From the NCBI GenBank assembly GCA_021287165.1, contig JAJTAY010000033.1:150287-214286 (forward strand): DNA of 64,000 nucleotides, written 5' to 3'. The stretch is from Bacteroidia bacterium (GTDB lineage Bacteria; Bacteroidota; Bacteroidia; Bacteroidales; F082). The notes beneath the pieces were generated by a model. The model had not been told where the DNA came from, did no database searches, and worked only from the letters and a program-made list of their open reading frames with translations. Position 1 is the first letter of the stretch. The number at the start of each line of letters is the position of its first letter. A program made the translations under genes and the position numbers. This document shows, piece by piece, positions 27,684-36,601 of the stretch.

Positions 27684-28895
27684 TCAGGGAAGAAAAAGAC
27701 AGCTGTCGCCATAGCTTAAAAACCGGAAGTTGTTTTGCAGGGCAAAATGATAAGCATCGCGCCACTTTTCGCCAACAAAAGCCGAAACGAGCAATAACAA
27801 GGTGCTTTTTGGCTGATGGAAATTGGTAATCAGACCGTTAACAATCCTGAAATTGTAGCCGGGGGCAATCATCAGAGCGGTTTGCGCCGAAATAGAATCC
27901 ATACCGTTAGTTTCCAGATAATGGAGTATTGCCCTCATCGACTCTTCGGTAGATAAAATATGCTGCCTCTCCGCGTAAGGTTCCCATTGTCCGACGAACA
28001 ACGATCTGTCCGTCGAAGATTCCGGCAGCTGCAGGCCAAGCCAGTAAAGGCTTTCGAGCGTTCGCATACTTGTTGTTCCGACAGCTATTACCGGTCCTTT
28101 GTGCTGCAGAAGTTCTTTGATCAGTGACTTGTGCACAACGATTCGCTCCGCATGCATCTGATGGTCGCCAATGGTAGCTGACGAAACAGGCTTAAAAGTG
28201 CCTGCACCCACATGGAGCGTAACTTCGGCAAATCGATGGTTTTTGGATAAATTGCCGATCAGTTCCGACGTAAAGTGCAGCCCTGCCGTGGGCGCAGCCA
28301 CAGAGCCCTCTGCCACAGCGAAAACGGTCTGATAGCGCTCATAATCAAGCCCTTCGGCCTTTCGGTTTAGATAGGGCGGCAAGGGCAGCTCGCCGGCCAG
28401 TTCCAAAATATGTCCAAAACCTACCGAGGGCTCGTCCCAGCTAAAGCGGATAACCGAGTGGTCATCATGACGCTCAATGCGTTCAGCATTAAGCCTGAAC
28501 AATCTTCCCGGCACATTCAGCTCAAGGCTCAGCAATCCCGATTTCCAACGCTTTGAATTGCCTACCAGGCACTTCCATTCCACAGGCGATGGGGTTGCAA
28601 ACACTTTTTCAAAGTCGCCTTTATTTCTGGCCGGTTCGAGGCAAAATATCTCGATTTGCGCGCCTCCGGGCTTTGCAAAATGCAAGCGGGCATTGACCAC
28701 ACGTGTTTTGTTCGTGATGAGCAAGGATTTTCCGGGCAGATGATCTCCTATGTTTCGAAAAACATCCTGTTGCAAAGCCTCGCCTTTCATCACGAGCAAT
28801 TTTGAAGCATCGCGCTGCTCGAGCGGGTAGTGAGCAATACGATAATCGGGAAGCGGATAGTCGTAATGCTCTATGGGAATTGCCTTAATTGTCAT
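27684..28895 (-). CDS. S-adenosylmethionine:tRNA ribosyltransferase-isomerase (QueA family, long form)
   Basis: 403 residues, about 50 longer than classical QueA. QueA moves the ribosyl part of S-adenosylmethionine to 7-aminomethyl-7-deazaguanine in tRNA to make epoxyqueuosine. Family signatures present: YPLEQRDASKLLV, NKTRVVNARL, AAPTAGLHFTSEL, LHVGAGTFKPV, VGTTSMRTLES and FHQPKSTLLLLVSAF. Bacteroidetes often carry this long form beside or in place of the standard enzyme, so the symbol queA is left open. It shares its strand with the barrel protein upstream with a 15-bp gap and may be cotranscribed. Confidence 0.88.
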   Translation of the reverse strand: MTIKAIPIEHYDYPLPDYRIAHYPLEQRDASKLLVMKGEALQQDVFRNIGDHLPGKSLLITNKTRVVNARLHFAKPGGAQIEIFCLEPARNKGDFEKVFATPSPVEWKCLVGNSKRWKSGLLSLELNVPGRLFRLNAERIERHDDHSVIRFSWDEPSVGFGHILELAGELPLPPYLNRKAEGLDYERYQTVFAVAEGSVAAPTAGLHFTSELIGNLSKNHRFAEVTLHVGAGTFKPVSSATIGDHQMHAERIVVHKSLIKELLQHKGPVIAVGTTSMRTLESLYWLGLQLPESSTDRSLFVGQWEPYAERQHILSTEESMRAILHYLETNGMDSISAQTALMIAPGYNFRIVNGLITNFHQPKSTLLLLVSAFVGEKWRDAYHFALQNNFRFLSYGDSCLFLP

Positions 28896-28910
28896 ATCCG
28901 GCTTACAATC

Positions 28911-30230
28911 CTATTTTTCCGATTTGAACAACACGGGCTTATAGGTGAGCATGAGCCAGCCAAACCATGGAACAGCCAATTTTTCGGGTTCGACCCTTTT
29001 AACATATGCGAAATTGTCGTTAGCCATATACCAGGCAAATCCGGCATTGAGGCTGAGATTGTTACGAATATTGTAATTCCAGACCAGATCAATCTCGCTG
29101 CCTAAACTGCCCTCAAGCACCTGGTTGCTGTTTAATGGATTGATCACCGGCCGGTGAAGCCAAAAGAAATGCCACTCGGCAGTAACCGTGCCATACTTTT
29201 TGGTTTGCCGCGAAAGGGAAGGATACAGGTTAACCCATCCTCCGCCTGCAGTGCTCGAAGGCAAAACATATTGATTGAGGCGTCCGTGACGCAGATAGCG
29301 CACACCGTAAAGCAGATCGAATGAGTGTTCCTTGTTCAGATAATCGGGGTTCGTATTTGTTCCATCATTGCCGCTAATCAGGTCAATTCCGATGCCCGGA
29401 CGAAGACGTGCAAGCTTCCACCCTGCTTCGGCGGTGGCAAAATAGCTGTGCATATCCTTGCCTTTCTGGCTTTTTCCCCGCTGAATGTAATAGTTGGCTT
29501 TAAAATCGGAGAATCGTTTTTGCATGCTGAAGTGTCCGCCAAGCGTTGCCATCATATAAATGGTATTCGATTGCCTTTCTTTCTGGTAACCGCTAAAGAT
29601 GGCCAGCCCGCTCAGATAGGCGTTCTTTCCCAGGTTGCGCTTGAGATAAAGGAAGTTGAGCGTTCGTATTCTGTTTTCGATCGGATCGGCCAGAAAGAAG
29701 TTGTTGCCAAAACCCGATCCTTGTTTTGAGGCATCGTTGTTATAAGACAATGCAAGGTTGATTTGCCATTTATTTTTTGAACGGCTGAAAAGCAGGGCGT
29801 CGTAAGCCTGTCCGTATTGCGGCCAGTTGCGTGCCGAGAGCAAACGCTGATCATCGTATGCAAATTCCTGTCGGCCAACCTTAAGGTAATCATTTTGTCC
29901 GAGCTTAAATCCCAACCAAGCCTGATGGATTCCAAGGCTTGAGGTATTGAGCTGCGTCGATGTTCTGCTGGCAAGGTTTTCGTCGCCCCAAACGCGTATG
30001 TCCTGCAGTCCGAAAAAGAAGTCAGCAAATTCGCCATTGTGCGATACGTTTATCCTCGATCGCTGGGTTACGTAAGCTGTTGGCACATCGGTTATGAGCG
30101 GCACTTGTCCGAAACCGTGATTCAGTTCGAACCGTGGCCTGATTTCGGCACTTATTTCAAGCTGAGCAATTGCCTCGGCAGATGCCAGCAGCAGGCATGC
30201 AATTATGATTGTGGAGTTTTTTGCTTTCAT
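28911..30230 (-). CDS. Alginate-export-family-like outer-membrane barrel protein
   Basis: 439 residues from the ATG at 30230, chosen because it opens a good signal peptide (TIIIACLLLASAEAIAQ); an in-frame start 32 codons upstream would bury it. The mature protein begins with a beta-rich pattern (ISAEIRPRFELNHGF, RSRINVSHNG, FFFGLQDIRVWGDE, LKVGRQEFAYDDQRLL) seen in the alginate_exp family and in OprB/OprD-like porins, and continues with alternating hydrophobic strands to an aromatic-rich end. Likely an outer-membrane channel; the name comes from the family and does not show that alginate is the substrate. No alginate biosynthesis genes are nearby. Confidence 0.8.
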   Translation of the reverse strand: MKAKNSTIIIACLLLASAEAIAQLEISAEIRPRFELNHGFGQVPLITDVPTAYVTQRSRINVSHNGEFADFFFGLQDIRVWGDENLASRTSTQLNTSSLGIHQAWLGFKLGQNDYLKVGRQEFAYDDQRLLSARNWPQYGQAYDALLFSRSKNKWQINLALSYNNDASKQGSGFGNNFFLADPIENRIRTLNFLYLKRNLGKNAYLSGLAIFSGYQKERQSNTIYMMATLGGHFSMQKRFSDFKANYYIQRGKSQKGKDMHSYFATAEAGWKLARLRPGIGIDLISGNDGTNTNPDYLNKEHSFDLLYGVRYLRHGRLNQYVLPSSTAGGGWVNLYPSLSRQTKKYGTVTAEWHFFWLHRPVINPLNSNQVLEGSLGSEIDLVWNYNIRNNLSLNAGFAWYMANDNFAYVKRVEPEKLAVPWFGWLMLTYKPVLFKSEK

Positions 30231-30269
30231 GCCCCAAAGTTCGTAAAAAAGGGAAATAGCGGCATTTCC

Positions 30270-30300
30270 TTGCCTCAACGGGCATTGCAGTCTATCTTTG
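30270..30300 (+). promoter_or_regulatory. Promoter of pssA
   Basis: TTG (30270-30272), 20-bp spacer, TATCTTTG (30293-30300). The pssA ATG follows 19 bp later, giving a leader of about 15 nt. Confidence 0.6.
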
Positions 30301-30319
30301 CATGCTAAGTAATTAAAAT

Positions 30320-31051
30320 ATGGCAATTACCAGGCATATTCCCAATCTGCTCACCCTTTTCAATCTGCTTTGCGGAACGCTTGCAATCCTCAGTTTTGCA
30401 CAGGGAAAAATCGAAATTGCAGGGATTTTTGTTTTCGTTGCAGCGGCATTTGATTTTCTGGATGGTTTTGCCGCGCGTTTGCTTAAAGCCTATTCATCCA
30501 TTGGTGCCGATCTTGACTCCCTGGCCGACGTTGTTTCTTTCGGCGTGGCACCGGGCATGATTCTTTATCATCTGATCAGCATCAGCCACGGCCGACCGGT
30601 TGCTCACCTTGGAAGCTTTGATCTTGTGCCGCTTACAGCTCTCCTTATTCCGGCATTTGCAGCACTTAGACTCGCCAAATTCAATAACGACCCGCTTCAG
30701 ACCGATTATTTCCGAGGTTTGCCAAGTCCGGCTTCCGGTTTATTCATTGCATCGCTTCCACTGATAAGGCAGCAACTCTACGAAGGCCAGAGCCTTACCT
30801 ATATGGTTTTCACCAATGCTTATTTTCTGATGGGAACAGCCGTTTTGCTTAGCCTGCTGATGGTGAGCAACCTACCGCTTTTCGGGTTGAAATTCAAAAA
30901 CTTTGCTTTGCGCGGCAACGAAATTCGTTATCTATTTCTGGCTATTGCTGCAGTTCTGGCTTTATTCCTTCATTTCCTTGCCATTCCTTTTATCATCGCC
31001 ATCTATCTCCTGCTCTCCCTCTTTGTTTATCTGGCCGAGATTCAGGGCTGA
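30320..31051 (+). CDS. pssA: CDP-diacylglycerol-serine O-phosphatidyltransferase
   Basis: 243 residues. Makes phosphatidylserine, the precursor of phosphatidylethanolamine, at the inner membrane. The CDP-alcohol phosphotransferase motif is intact: [19 protein letters not shown] followed by SLAD (D-G-x2-A-R-x8-G-x3-D-x3-D). Six to eight hydrophobic segments. Start signature [17 protein letters not shown] is typical of the Bacillus-type PssA. The last 90 bp overlap the 3' end of the convergent lptB gene; the overlapped segment encodes the last hydrophobic stretch of PssA. Confidence 0.93.
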   Translation: MAITRHIPNLLTLFNLLCGTLAILSFAQGKIEIAGIFVFVAAAFDFLDGFAARLLKAYSSIGADLDSLADVVSFGVAPGMILYHLISISHGRPVAHLGSFDLVPLTALLIPAFAALRLAKFNNDPLQTDYFRGLPSPASGLFIASLPLIRQQLYEGQSLTYMVFTNAYFLMGTAVLLSLLMVSNLPLFGLKFKNFALRGNEIRYLFLAIAAVLALFLHFLAIPFIIAIYLLLSLFVYLAEIQG

Positions 31052-31801
31052 TTCAGGCATTCCGCTTTCGCGGCGCCTCAATTCAAAATTTTGACCCAAA
31101 TAAACTTTGCGCACCTGCTCGTCGGCTGCCAACTCTTCCGACGTTCCGGATTTCAGGATGGCACCCTCGAAAAGCAAATAGGACCTGTCGGTGATTGACA
31201 AAGTTTCGTGCACATTGTGGTCGGTAATGAGGATACCGATGTTTTTCTCTTTCAACCGCCAGACAATGTTTTGTATGTCTTCAACCGCGATAGGGTCAAC
31301 TCCGGCAAAAGGTTCGTCGAGCAAGATAAAGCTTGGGCTAACGGCCAAAGCGCGGGCTATTTCGGTGCGCCGGCGTTCGCCACCCGACAGCTGAATGCCT
31401 TTGTTTTTTCTAATAGTCTGAAGGCCAAACTCGTCGAGCAATTGCTCCAATCGCTGGTATCGCTGGTCGCGACTCATACCCGGTTTGAATTCCATTACTG
31501 ACAGAAGGTTGTCCTCAACACTCATGTCGCGAAAAACACTTGCCTCCTGAGCCAAATAGCCAATGCCAAGCTGCGCCCTGCGATACATCGGTTCAGTAGT
31601 GATCTCGGTTTCATCGAGAAAAACCTTTCCCGACAATGGCTTTATCAGTCCCACAATCATATAGAATGTGGTCGTTTTTCCAGCACCATTTGGCCCCAGC
31701 AAACCTACAATTTCGCCCTGTTTGACATACACTGAAACGTCCTTTACAACGGTGCGTTGCTTATACTTTTTAAACAGGTGCTCGGTGCGAAGTATCATCA
31801 T
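30962..31801 (-). CDS. lptB: LPS export ABC transporter ATPase
   Basis: 279 residues. Powers LptB2FG, which extracts LPS from the inner membrane. Walker [13 protein letters not shown]-loop [11 protein letters not shown], signature [15 protein letters not shown], Walker [14 protein letters not shown], switch His in [10 protein letters not shown]. The family normally ends near [11 protein letters not shown], about residue 245. Here 35 or so more residues, charged and low-complexity at the end ([21 protein letters not shown]), run on into the 3' end of pssA on the other strand. Upstream on the same strand lie the AhpD-like gene and kdsD, a sensible LPS-related set. Confidence 0.92.
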   Translation of the reverse strand: MMILRTEHLFKKYKQRTVVKDVSVYVKQGEIVGLLGPNGAGKTTTFYMIVGLIKPLSGKVFLDETEITTEPMYRRAQLGIGYLAQEASVFRDMSVEDNLLSVMEFKPGMSRDQRYQRLEQLLDEFGLQTIRKNKGIQLSGGERRRTEIARALAVSPSFILLDEPFAGVDPIAVEDIQNIVWRLKEKNIGILITDHNVHETLSITDRSYLLFEGAILKSGTSEELAADEQVRKVYLGQNFELRRRESGMPESALNLGQINKEGEQEIDGDDKRNGKEMKE

Positions 31802-31843
31802 GAATCATCAGGTATATGCTGTTTGGCTATCCAACTAACAGCG

Positions 31844-32191
31844 TTAACGGTTTTCCCGGAGGGATTCCCAAAATTCCAGCGCTCTGCGGGTATGTGGAAT
31901 TACGATGGTGCCTCCGACAAGGTTGGCTACGCCGAATATCTCCATAATTTCTTCGGTTGTGAGGCCAAGTTCGAAGCATTTCTGCAAATGATAGGCAATG
32001 CAATCGTCGCAGCGCAGCACCATCGAGGCCACAAGACCGAGCATTTCTTTGGTGCGGGCATCCAAAGCTCCGTCCTCATAGGTGAGTGTGTCGAGACTAT
32101 AGATGCGCTTCATGATTTTATTGTTGGGAGCCGCCATAAGGCGCTCATTCATCATGGCCCTGTAAGCATTAAACTGCTCAACCTTATTCAT
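31844..32191 (-). CDS. Carboxymuconolactone decarboxylase/AhpD-like protein
   Basis: 115 residues from the ATG at 32191; an earlier TTG would overlap the end of kdsD and is less likely. AhpD/CMD fold with the redox motif CDDC followed by His (VLRCDDCIAYHLQKC), the arrangement used for peroxidase reduction in AhpD-like proteins. Ends in a helical segment (RRALEFWESLREN). Single-domain CMD proteins of this length are common and mostly uncharacterised. It sits between kdsD (22 bp upstream) and lptB (42 bp downstream), probably in one transcript. Confidence 0.87.
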   Translation of the reverse strand: MNKVEQFNAYRAMMNERLMAAPNNKIMKRIYSLDTLTYEDGALDARTKEMLGLVASMVLRCDDCIAYHLQKCFELGLTTEEIMEIFGVANLVGGTIVIPHTRRALEFWESLRENR

Positions 32192-32213
32192 ATCGTTTGC
32201 TGATTCGTTAAGT

Positions 32214-33206
32214 TTATACAACGCCTTCCTTCAGGATATCGTGCAAATGAATAACCCCTTTATAGGTATCGTTTTCCACGACGGGTAACTGAGTGATATT
32301 GTACTGGCGCATCAAAGCCAGCGCATTGGCAAGGTGTTCGCCCGGGCCAATGCTTTTAGGATTACGTGTCATGATATCGCGTGCCCTGAGGTGATCAAAA
32401 CTTTCATTATTCATCAACATGCGCCGGAGGTCGCCGTCAGTAATAATTCCTTCCAGTCGGCCATTGCCGATTACGGCTGTGGCTCCGAGACGTTTAGCCG
32501 AAATTTCAACAATTACTTTTCTGAGGTCGTCGTCGAGGTTTACCTCAGGCACCTCGTTCCGAATATAAACATCTTCCACCCTCATATAGAGCTTTTTGCC
32601 CAATGCTCCTCCCGGATGAATGCGGGCAAAATCCTCAGGACTAAAGCCTCTGCAATGCAACAGTGCTATAGCCAGCGCATCGCCCATAACCATCTGGGCT
32701 GTGGTGCTTGAGGTGGGTGCAAGGTTGTTTGGACAAGCTTCATGTTCCACGGCAGTCATCAATACATAATTGGCCTGAAGGGCAAGATACGACTCCGGGT
32801 TTCCTACCATGGCCACCAATATGTTGGGCCTTGCCTTAAGCAGCGGCACAAGCACCTTGATTTCAGGCGTTTCGCCGCTTTTTGAGATGAGCAGCACCAC
32901 ATCCTCGTCGCGCACTACGCCAAGGTCGCCGTGAATGGCGTCGGCTGCATGCAAAAACACAGCATTGGTGCCGGTACTGTTTAAGGTGGCTACTATCTTC
33001 TGAGCCACAATGGCACTTTTGCCAATACCGCTTACGATGACTTTTCCTGAGGAACGAAAAATGCAATCAACCACCAGACCGAAATGGGGCGTAAGCTGCG
33101 GAATCAGCCCATCCAACGCATCCCTTTCCTGACGGATAACATCGCTTGCCAGCGCCAAAAGCGCTTCCTGCGATAGGTTGGAAATTTCTCTTGATTCGGA
33201 CTCCAT
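32214..33206 (-). CDS. kdsD: D-arabinose 5-phosphate isomerase (KpsF/GutQ family)
   Basis: 330 residues. Interconverts ribulose 5-phosphate and arabinose 5-phosphate, the first step toward Kdo for LPS. An N-terminal SIS domain (VSGIGKSAIVAQKI, LLISKSGETPEIKVL, HPGGALGKKL) is followed by two CBS domains at about residues 205-330 (GIITDGDLRRML, QLPVVENDTYKGVIHLHD). Length matches KdsD. Divergent from recQ with 369 bp between; followed by the AhpD-like gene and lptB. A TAACTTTG box (33230-33223, minus) lies 16 bp before the start. Confidence 0.94.
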   Translation of the reverse strand: MESESREISNLSQEALLALASDVIRQERDALDGLIPQLTPHFGLVVDCIFRSSGKVIVSGIGKSAIVAQKIVATLNSTGTNAVFLHAADAIHGDLGVVRDEDVVLLISKSGETPEIKVLVPLLKARPNILVAMVGNPESYLALQANYVLMTAVEHEACPNNLAPTSSTTAQMVMGDALAIALLHCRGFSPEDFARIHPGGALGKKLYMRVEDVYIRNEVPEVNLDDDLRKVIVEISAKRLGATAVIGNGRLEGIITDGDLRRMLMNNESFDHLRARDIMTRNPKSIGPGEHLANALALMRQYNITQLPVVENDTYKGVIHLHDILKEGVV

Positions 33207-33222
33207 AAGGGGATAATTGAGG

Positions 33223-33230
33223 CAAAGTTA
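33223..33230 (-). promoter_or_regulatory. -7 box of the kdsD operon
   Basis: TAACTTTG on the minus strand matches TAnnTTTG, 16 bp from the kdsD ATG. No convincing -33 element. Confidence 0.4.
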
Positions 33231-33317
33231 GAAAATTCGGATCTAAGCGCTGCATGGACATCTTTGAGACGACAGAATCAAAAAAAAGTCAGAGTATTAT
33301 ATATGGAGAAAAGAAAG

Positions 33318-33450
33318 TAATTTTGCCGCCCCTTAACTGGCAGTAATCATTGTTGCTGCCCGTGGGCTGAGGGGGGGATCAGATATCCGTTTAGGTAAAA
33401 CCATACGGATGCCGGTATTCAAGCCGACGTCGAATCTTGGTTTTTTTTGA
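33318..33450 (+). ncRNA. Candidate small RNA or structured leader between kdsD and recQ
   Basis: The 369-bp gap 33207-33575 has no gene. TAATTTTG (33318-33325) is a -7 box. The following ~110 bp are much richer in G+C than the rest of the gap and fold: GGCAG (33339-33343) with CTGCC (33356-33360), and ATCCGT (33385-33390) with ACGGAT (33405-33410) enclosing GGT/ACC. It ends in a CAAG/CTTG stem and eight T at 33441-33448. This could be a free small RNA or a recQ leader. I do not recognise a known RNA family in it; it does not show the SRP RNA tetraloop region or a TPP riboswitch core. Confidence 0.35.
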
Positions 33451-33484
33451 ATTTTTTTTGCATCCAAAAAAAATCATTATTGCG

Positions 33485-33492
33485 TATATTTG
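33485..33492 (+). promoter_or_regulatory. -7 box upstream of recQ
   Basis: TATATTTG matches TAnnTTTG and lies 83 bp before the recQ ATG. A TTTG-rich stretch lies about 24 bp upstream. Confidence 0.4.
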
Positions 33493-33575
33493 TATAAAGG
33501 GCTGGAGATGATAGCCGATTCCGACCGTCCCCCTGGCCAAAGGCAAAAGATTAATAGAACACAAGATTATTATAC

Positions 33576-35780
33576 ATGGTGAGGAAGGATGAATACGGAC
33601 TTCACGAACTTCTGAAGAAGATATTCGGATTCGACCATTTCAAGGGCAATCAGGAAGCTATTATTAAAAGCGTTCTCGAAGGCAACCATACCTTTGTGGT
33701 TATGCCGACCGGCGGAGGCAAATCGCTTTGCTATCAGTTGCCGGCGCTCATGAGCGAAGGCACAGCAATCGTTGTTTCACCGCTTATTGCCCTGATGAAA
33801 AATCAGGTGGATACTATCCGCAATTTTGGCACTGAGTATGGCATTGCGCATGTGATGAACTCATCGCTTTCAAGAACCGAACTCAATCAGGTTCGCGAAG
33901 ATCTGATAGCAAAGAAAACCAAGCTTTTGTATGTAGCGCCCGAATCGCTCACCAAGGATGAAACTGTTGATTTCCTCAAATCGCTTACCATCTCGTTTAT
34001 AGCCATCGACGAGGCCCACTGTATCTCGGAATGGGGTCACGATTTCAGGCCCGAATACCGCAGGTTAAGGCCCATCATCAACGCCATCAATCCGAAGCTG
34101 CCCGTGATAGCCCTAACGGCAACGGCCACCGTAAAAGTTCAGCAGGACATCCTTAAAAATCTGGAAATCACCAACGCCAAAATATTCAAATCGTCGTTCG
34201 ACAGGCCAAACCTTTATTATGAGGTGAAGCCAAAGACGGACGATGTAATGAAGGATATTATCAGGTATATCAAAAACAATCCTGGAAAATCGGGTATTGT
34301 TTATTGCCTGAGCCGCAAAAAAGTTGAGGAGATAGCCGAAACGCTTGAAGTAAACGGCATCAGGGCATTGCCCTACCATGCCGGACTCGACAGCGGAACA
34401 CGCACCGCAAACCAGGATAAGTTTTTGATGGAAGAAGCGGAGGTAATTGTGGCTACCATTGCCTTCGGCATGGGTATCGATAAGCCGGATATCCGATTTG
34501 TGATACATCACGATATGCCAAAAAGCCTCGAAGGTTATTATCAGGAAACTGGAAGAGCAGGTCGCGACGATGGCGAAGGCAACTGTCTGGCTTTCTTCAG
34601 CGAAAATGACATTACTAAACTCGACAAGTTTAATAAAGATAAGTCGGTAGCCGAGCAGGAAATAGCCCGCGAACTCCTCAACGAAGTTGTCAACTATGCC
34701 GAATCGACAGTTTGCCGGCATAAGCTGCTGCTGCACTATTTTGGCGAGACCTATGAGCAGGATAACTGCGGGGCATGCGACAACTGCCTCAACCCCAAGG
34801 AAAAAGTTGACGGCCAGGAAGACGTAAAATTAGTTATTGAAGCGGTGCTTAGCTTGAAGCAACAATTCAAGGCCAAGCAGATTGTTGAACTCATTACCGG
34901 GAAAAAGTCGGGCGATATCAAAAGCCTTAAGCTCGACAACAACGAGTTTTTCGGTGCTGGCGAAGAAGAAGACGAGCGTTATTGGAATGCCGTTATCCGT
35001 CAGGCACTTATTCATAAGTTGCTGAGCAAGGAAATTGAAAATTATGGCATTCTAAAGGTGACTAAAGAAGGCAAAGACTACCTGAAAAAGCCCTTCACCA
35101 TCATGCTGGCCAAAGACCATAAATACGACGGCCAGGAAGACGACGAGCTTGAAGCTGCCAAAGCCGGCGGCCCAAAGGGCAGCGGCACCGATACCACCTT
35201 GTTTTCGATGCTGAAGGACTTGCGCAAAGCCATTTCGAAGAAGGAAAATCTGCCTCCTTTCGTTATATTCCAGGACCCCTCGCTCGAGGATATGGCCATA
35301 CAGTATCCTATTACTATTGATGAACTTACACAAATTGTCGGCGTTGGAACGGGAAAAGCCACCAAATACGGCGAACCTTTCATTAAGCTCATCAGGCAAT
35401 ATGTGGAAGAAAACGAGATTATCCGGCCTAATGACATGGTGGTTAAGTCGGTGCCCAGCAAAGCAGGTCTTAAAGTGGAAATCATCAAGGCCATCGACCG
35501 CAAAATGCAGCTTGAAGACATCGCTTATGCAAAGAACCTGACTTTCGACGAACTGCTCACCGAAATGGAAAGCATCGTTTCAAGCGGTTCGCGCATCGAT
35601 ATCCGATACTATATCGACGAATTTGTGGATGAATACCATCAGGAAGAAATTATTGACTACTTCCGCGAAGCGGAAACCGATTCGGTGGAAGTAGCCCTCC
35701 GTACCCTGGGCGATTCGGAATATACCGAAGAGGAAATCAGACTGATGCGTATTAAATTCATTTCGGAGGTAGGTAATTAA
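33576..35780 (+). CDS. recQ: ATP-dependent DNA helicase RecQ
   Basis: 734 residues. 3'-5' SF2 helicase in recombination and repair. Motif I PTGGGKSLCYQLP, motif II IDEAHCISEWGHDFRPEY with the aromatic-rich loop, motif VI QETGRAGRD. RQC zinc-binding Cys set at about residues 380-405 (CRHKLLLHYF, CGACDNC), winged helix, then an HRDC domain at about 540-615 and a ~120-residue helix-turn-helix-like tail, the long architecture common in Bacteroidetes. A DUF4296 lipoprotein gene follows after 16 bp. Confidence 0.95.
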   Translation: MVRKDEYGLHELLKKIFGFDHFKGNQEAIIKSVLEGNHTFVVMPTGGGKSLCYQLPALMSEGTAIVVSPLIALMKNQVDTIRNFGTEYGIAHVMNSSLSRTELNQVREDLIAKKTKLLYVAPESLTKDETVDFLKSLTISFIAIDEAHCISEWGHDFRPEYRRLRPIINAINPKLPVIALTATATVKVQQDILKNLEITNAKIFKSSFDRPNLYYEVKPKTDDVMKDIIRYIKNNPGKSGIVYCLSRKKVEEIAETLEVNGIRALPYHAGLDSGTRTANQDKFLMEEAEVIVATIAFGMGIDKPDIRFVIHHDMPKSLEGYYQETGRAGRDDGEGNCLAFFSENDITKLDKFNKDKSVAEQEIARELLNEVVNYAESTVCRHKLLLHYFGETYEQDNCGACDNCLNPKEKVDGQEDVKLVIEAVLSLKQQFKAKQIVELITGKKSGDIKSLKLDNNEFFGAGEEEDERYWNAVIRQALIHKLLSKEIENYGILKVTKEGKDYLKKPFTIMLAKDHKYDGQEDDELEAAKAGGPKGSGTDTTLFSMLKDLRKAISKKENLPPFVIFQDPSLEDMAIQYPITIDELTQIVGVGTGKATKYGEPFIKLIRQYVEENEIIRPNDMVVKSVPSKAGLKVEIIKAIDRKMQLEDIAYAKNLTFDELLTEMESIVSSGSRIDIRYYIDEFVDEYHQEEIIDYFREAETDSVEVALRTLGDSEYTEEEIRLMRIKFISEVGN

Positions 35781-35796
35781 TCACTCCTTCCATCGC

Positions 35797-36186
35797 ATGC
35801 CCGAACCAAACGCCCTGACCAGAATCGGACTTTTAGTTGTTTTTGCGGCAATACTAATTACTGCCTGCGGGACGCCGAAAGCACGGCAAGCGAAGCCGAA
35901 AGTGCTCATCAGCCAAAACACACTAACCCAGGTGCTCACCGATGTTCACCTTGTAGAGGCTGCGATGAATATGCGTCGAAATAATGGTCAGGAATTTGAG
36001 AGCCAAAAGAATGCGATTTTCGACTCGGTTTTCGTGCACTACTCGATCACACCCCAGATTCTGGAAGATAATCTGCTATACTACAATCAGCAGCCCCAAA
36101 TCATGGAAAAGGTTTATCAGGACGTCATCGATAGCCTGATGAGCCTGCAGAAAAACCTGCGTCTCGACGACGGAATGCCCCGCTAA
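35797..36186 (+). CDS. DUF4296 lipoprotein
   Basis: 129 residues. Lipoprotein signal peptide with the Cys in ITACGTPK. The mature part has the DUF4296 pattern: LTQVLTDVHLVEAAMN, FDSVFVHYSITPQILEDNLLYY and KVYQDVIDSLMSLQ. DUF4296 lipoproteins are widespread in Bacteroidetes and of unknown function. It starts 16 bp after recQ, so it is probably transcribed with it. Its stop overlaps by 4 bp the stop of the convergent small lipoprotein gene. Confidence 0.85.
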   Translation: MPEPNALTRIGLLVVFAAILITACGTPKARQAKPKVLISQNTLTQVLTDVHLVEAAMNMRRNNGQEFESQKNAIFDSVFVHYSITPQILEDNLLYYNQQPQIMEKVYQDVIDSLMSLQKNLRLDDGMPR

Positions 36187-36599
36187 CGGGTGAAAAGGGC
36201 AAAGCGGTTTTCGGCACTGCCGCTCACTACAAGGTTATAAGTAAACTCCAGCCTTGAGGAATTCTTGTAAATTCCTGTTCCCGACACCTGCCATCCATTG
36301 CCGATTACCGAACTGGTGAGCGTAAGTGTATTGCCTACCACAAGGGCCGTAGCCGTTCCGCCTGAGGCGGCAAAATTCTGAATGCGCACTTCGGTGGAGT
36401 TCGACGGGTTGCGCGAGATGCTTACGGTGTAGTTCACCTTGAGCTCATTGTCGCGAACGCTCCAGCTCCCAAGGTATTTCTCTATGGGATCGGTATCAGG
36501 ACCGATTTCCTCGTCGAGATTGCAGGATGGGAGCATTAAAGACAAAAAAAGCGCAGTAACCCAAAAAATCACTGCGCTGAATTTTTTTATCGTTTTCAT
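36183..36599 (-). CDS. Small lipoprotein of unknown function
   Basis: 138 residues from the ATG at 36599; a TTG two codons upstream is also in frame but overlaps the preceding stop. Lipoprotein signal with Cys in MLPSCNLDEE. The mature part is a small beta-rich domain (YLGSWSVRDNELKVNYTVSISR ... LTLTSSVIGNG) like the lipocalin-like or calycin folds seen in many Bacteroidetes lipoproteins; no family is certain. The start is 2 bp after the stop of the T9SS thioredoxin gene (TGAGTATG), so the two are cotranscribed and probably translationally coupled. Confidence 0.7.
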   Translation of the reverse strand: MKTIKKFSAVIFWVTALFLSLMLPSCNLDEEIGPDTDPIEKYLGSWSVRDNELKVNYTVSISRNPSNSTEVRIQNFAASGGTATALVVGNTLTLTSSVIGNGWQVSGTGIYKNSSRLEFTYNLVVSGSAENRFALFTR

Positions 36600-36601
36600 A
36601 C

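Noticed and set aside
33331..33450. TPP riboswitch, SRP RNA or 6S RNA in the kdsD-recQ gap
   Set aside because: GGGCTGAGGGG looks a little like a thi box, but the CTGAGA and ACCTGATC cores are missing. There is no SRP GGAA loop region, and the unit is too short and not one long hairpin as in 6S RNA.
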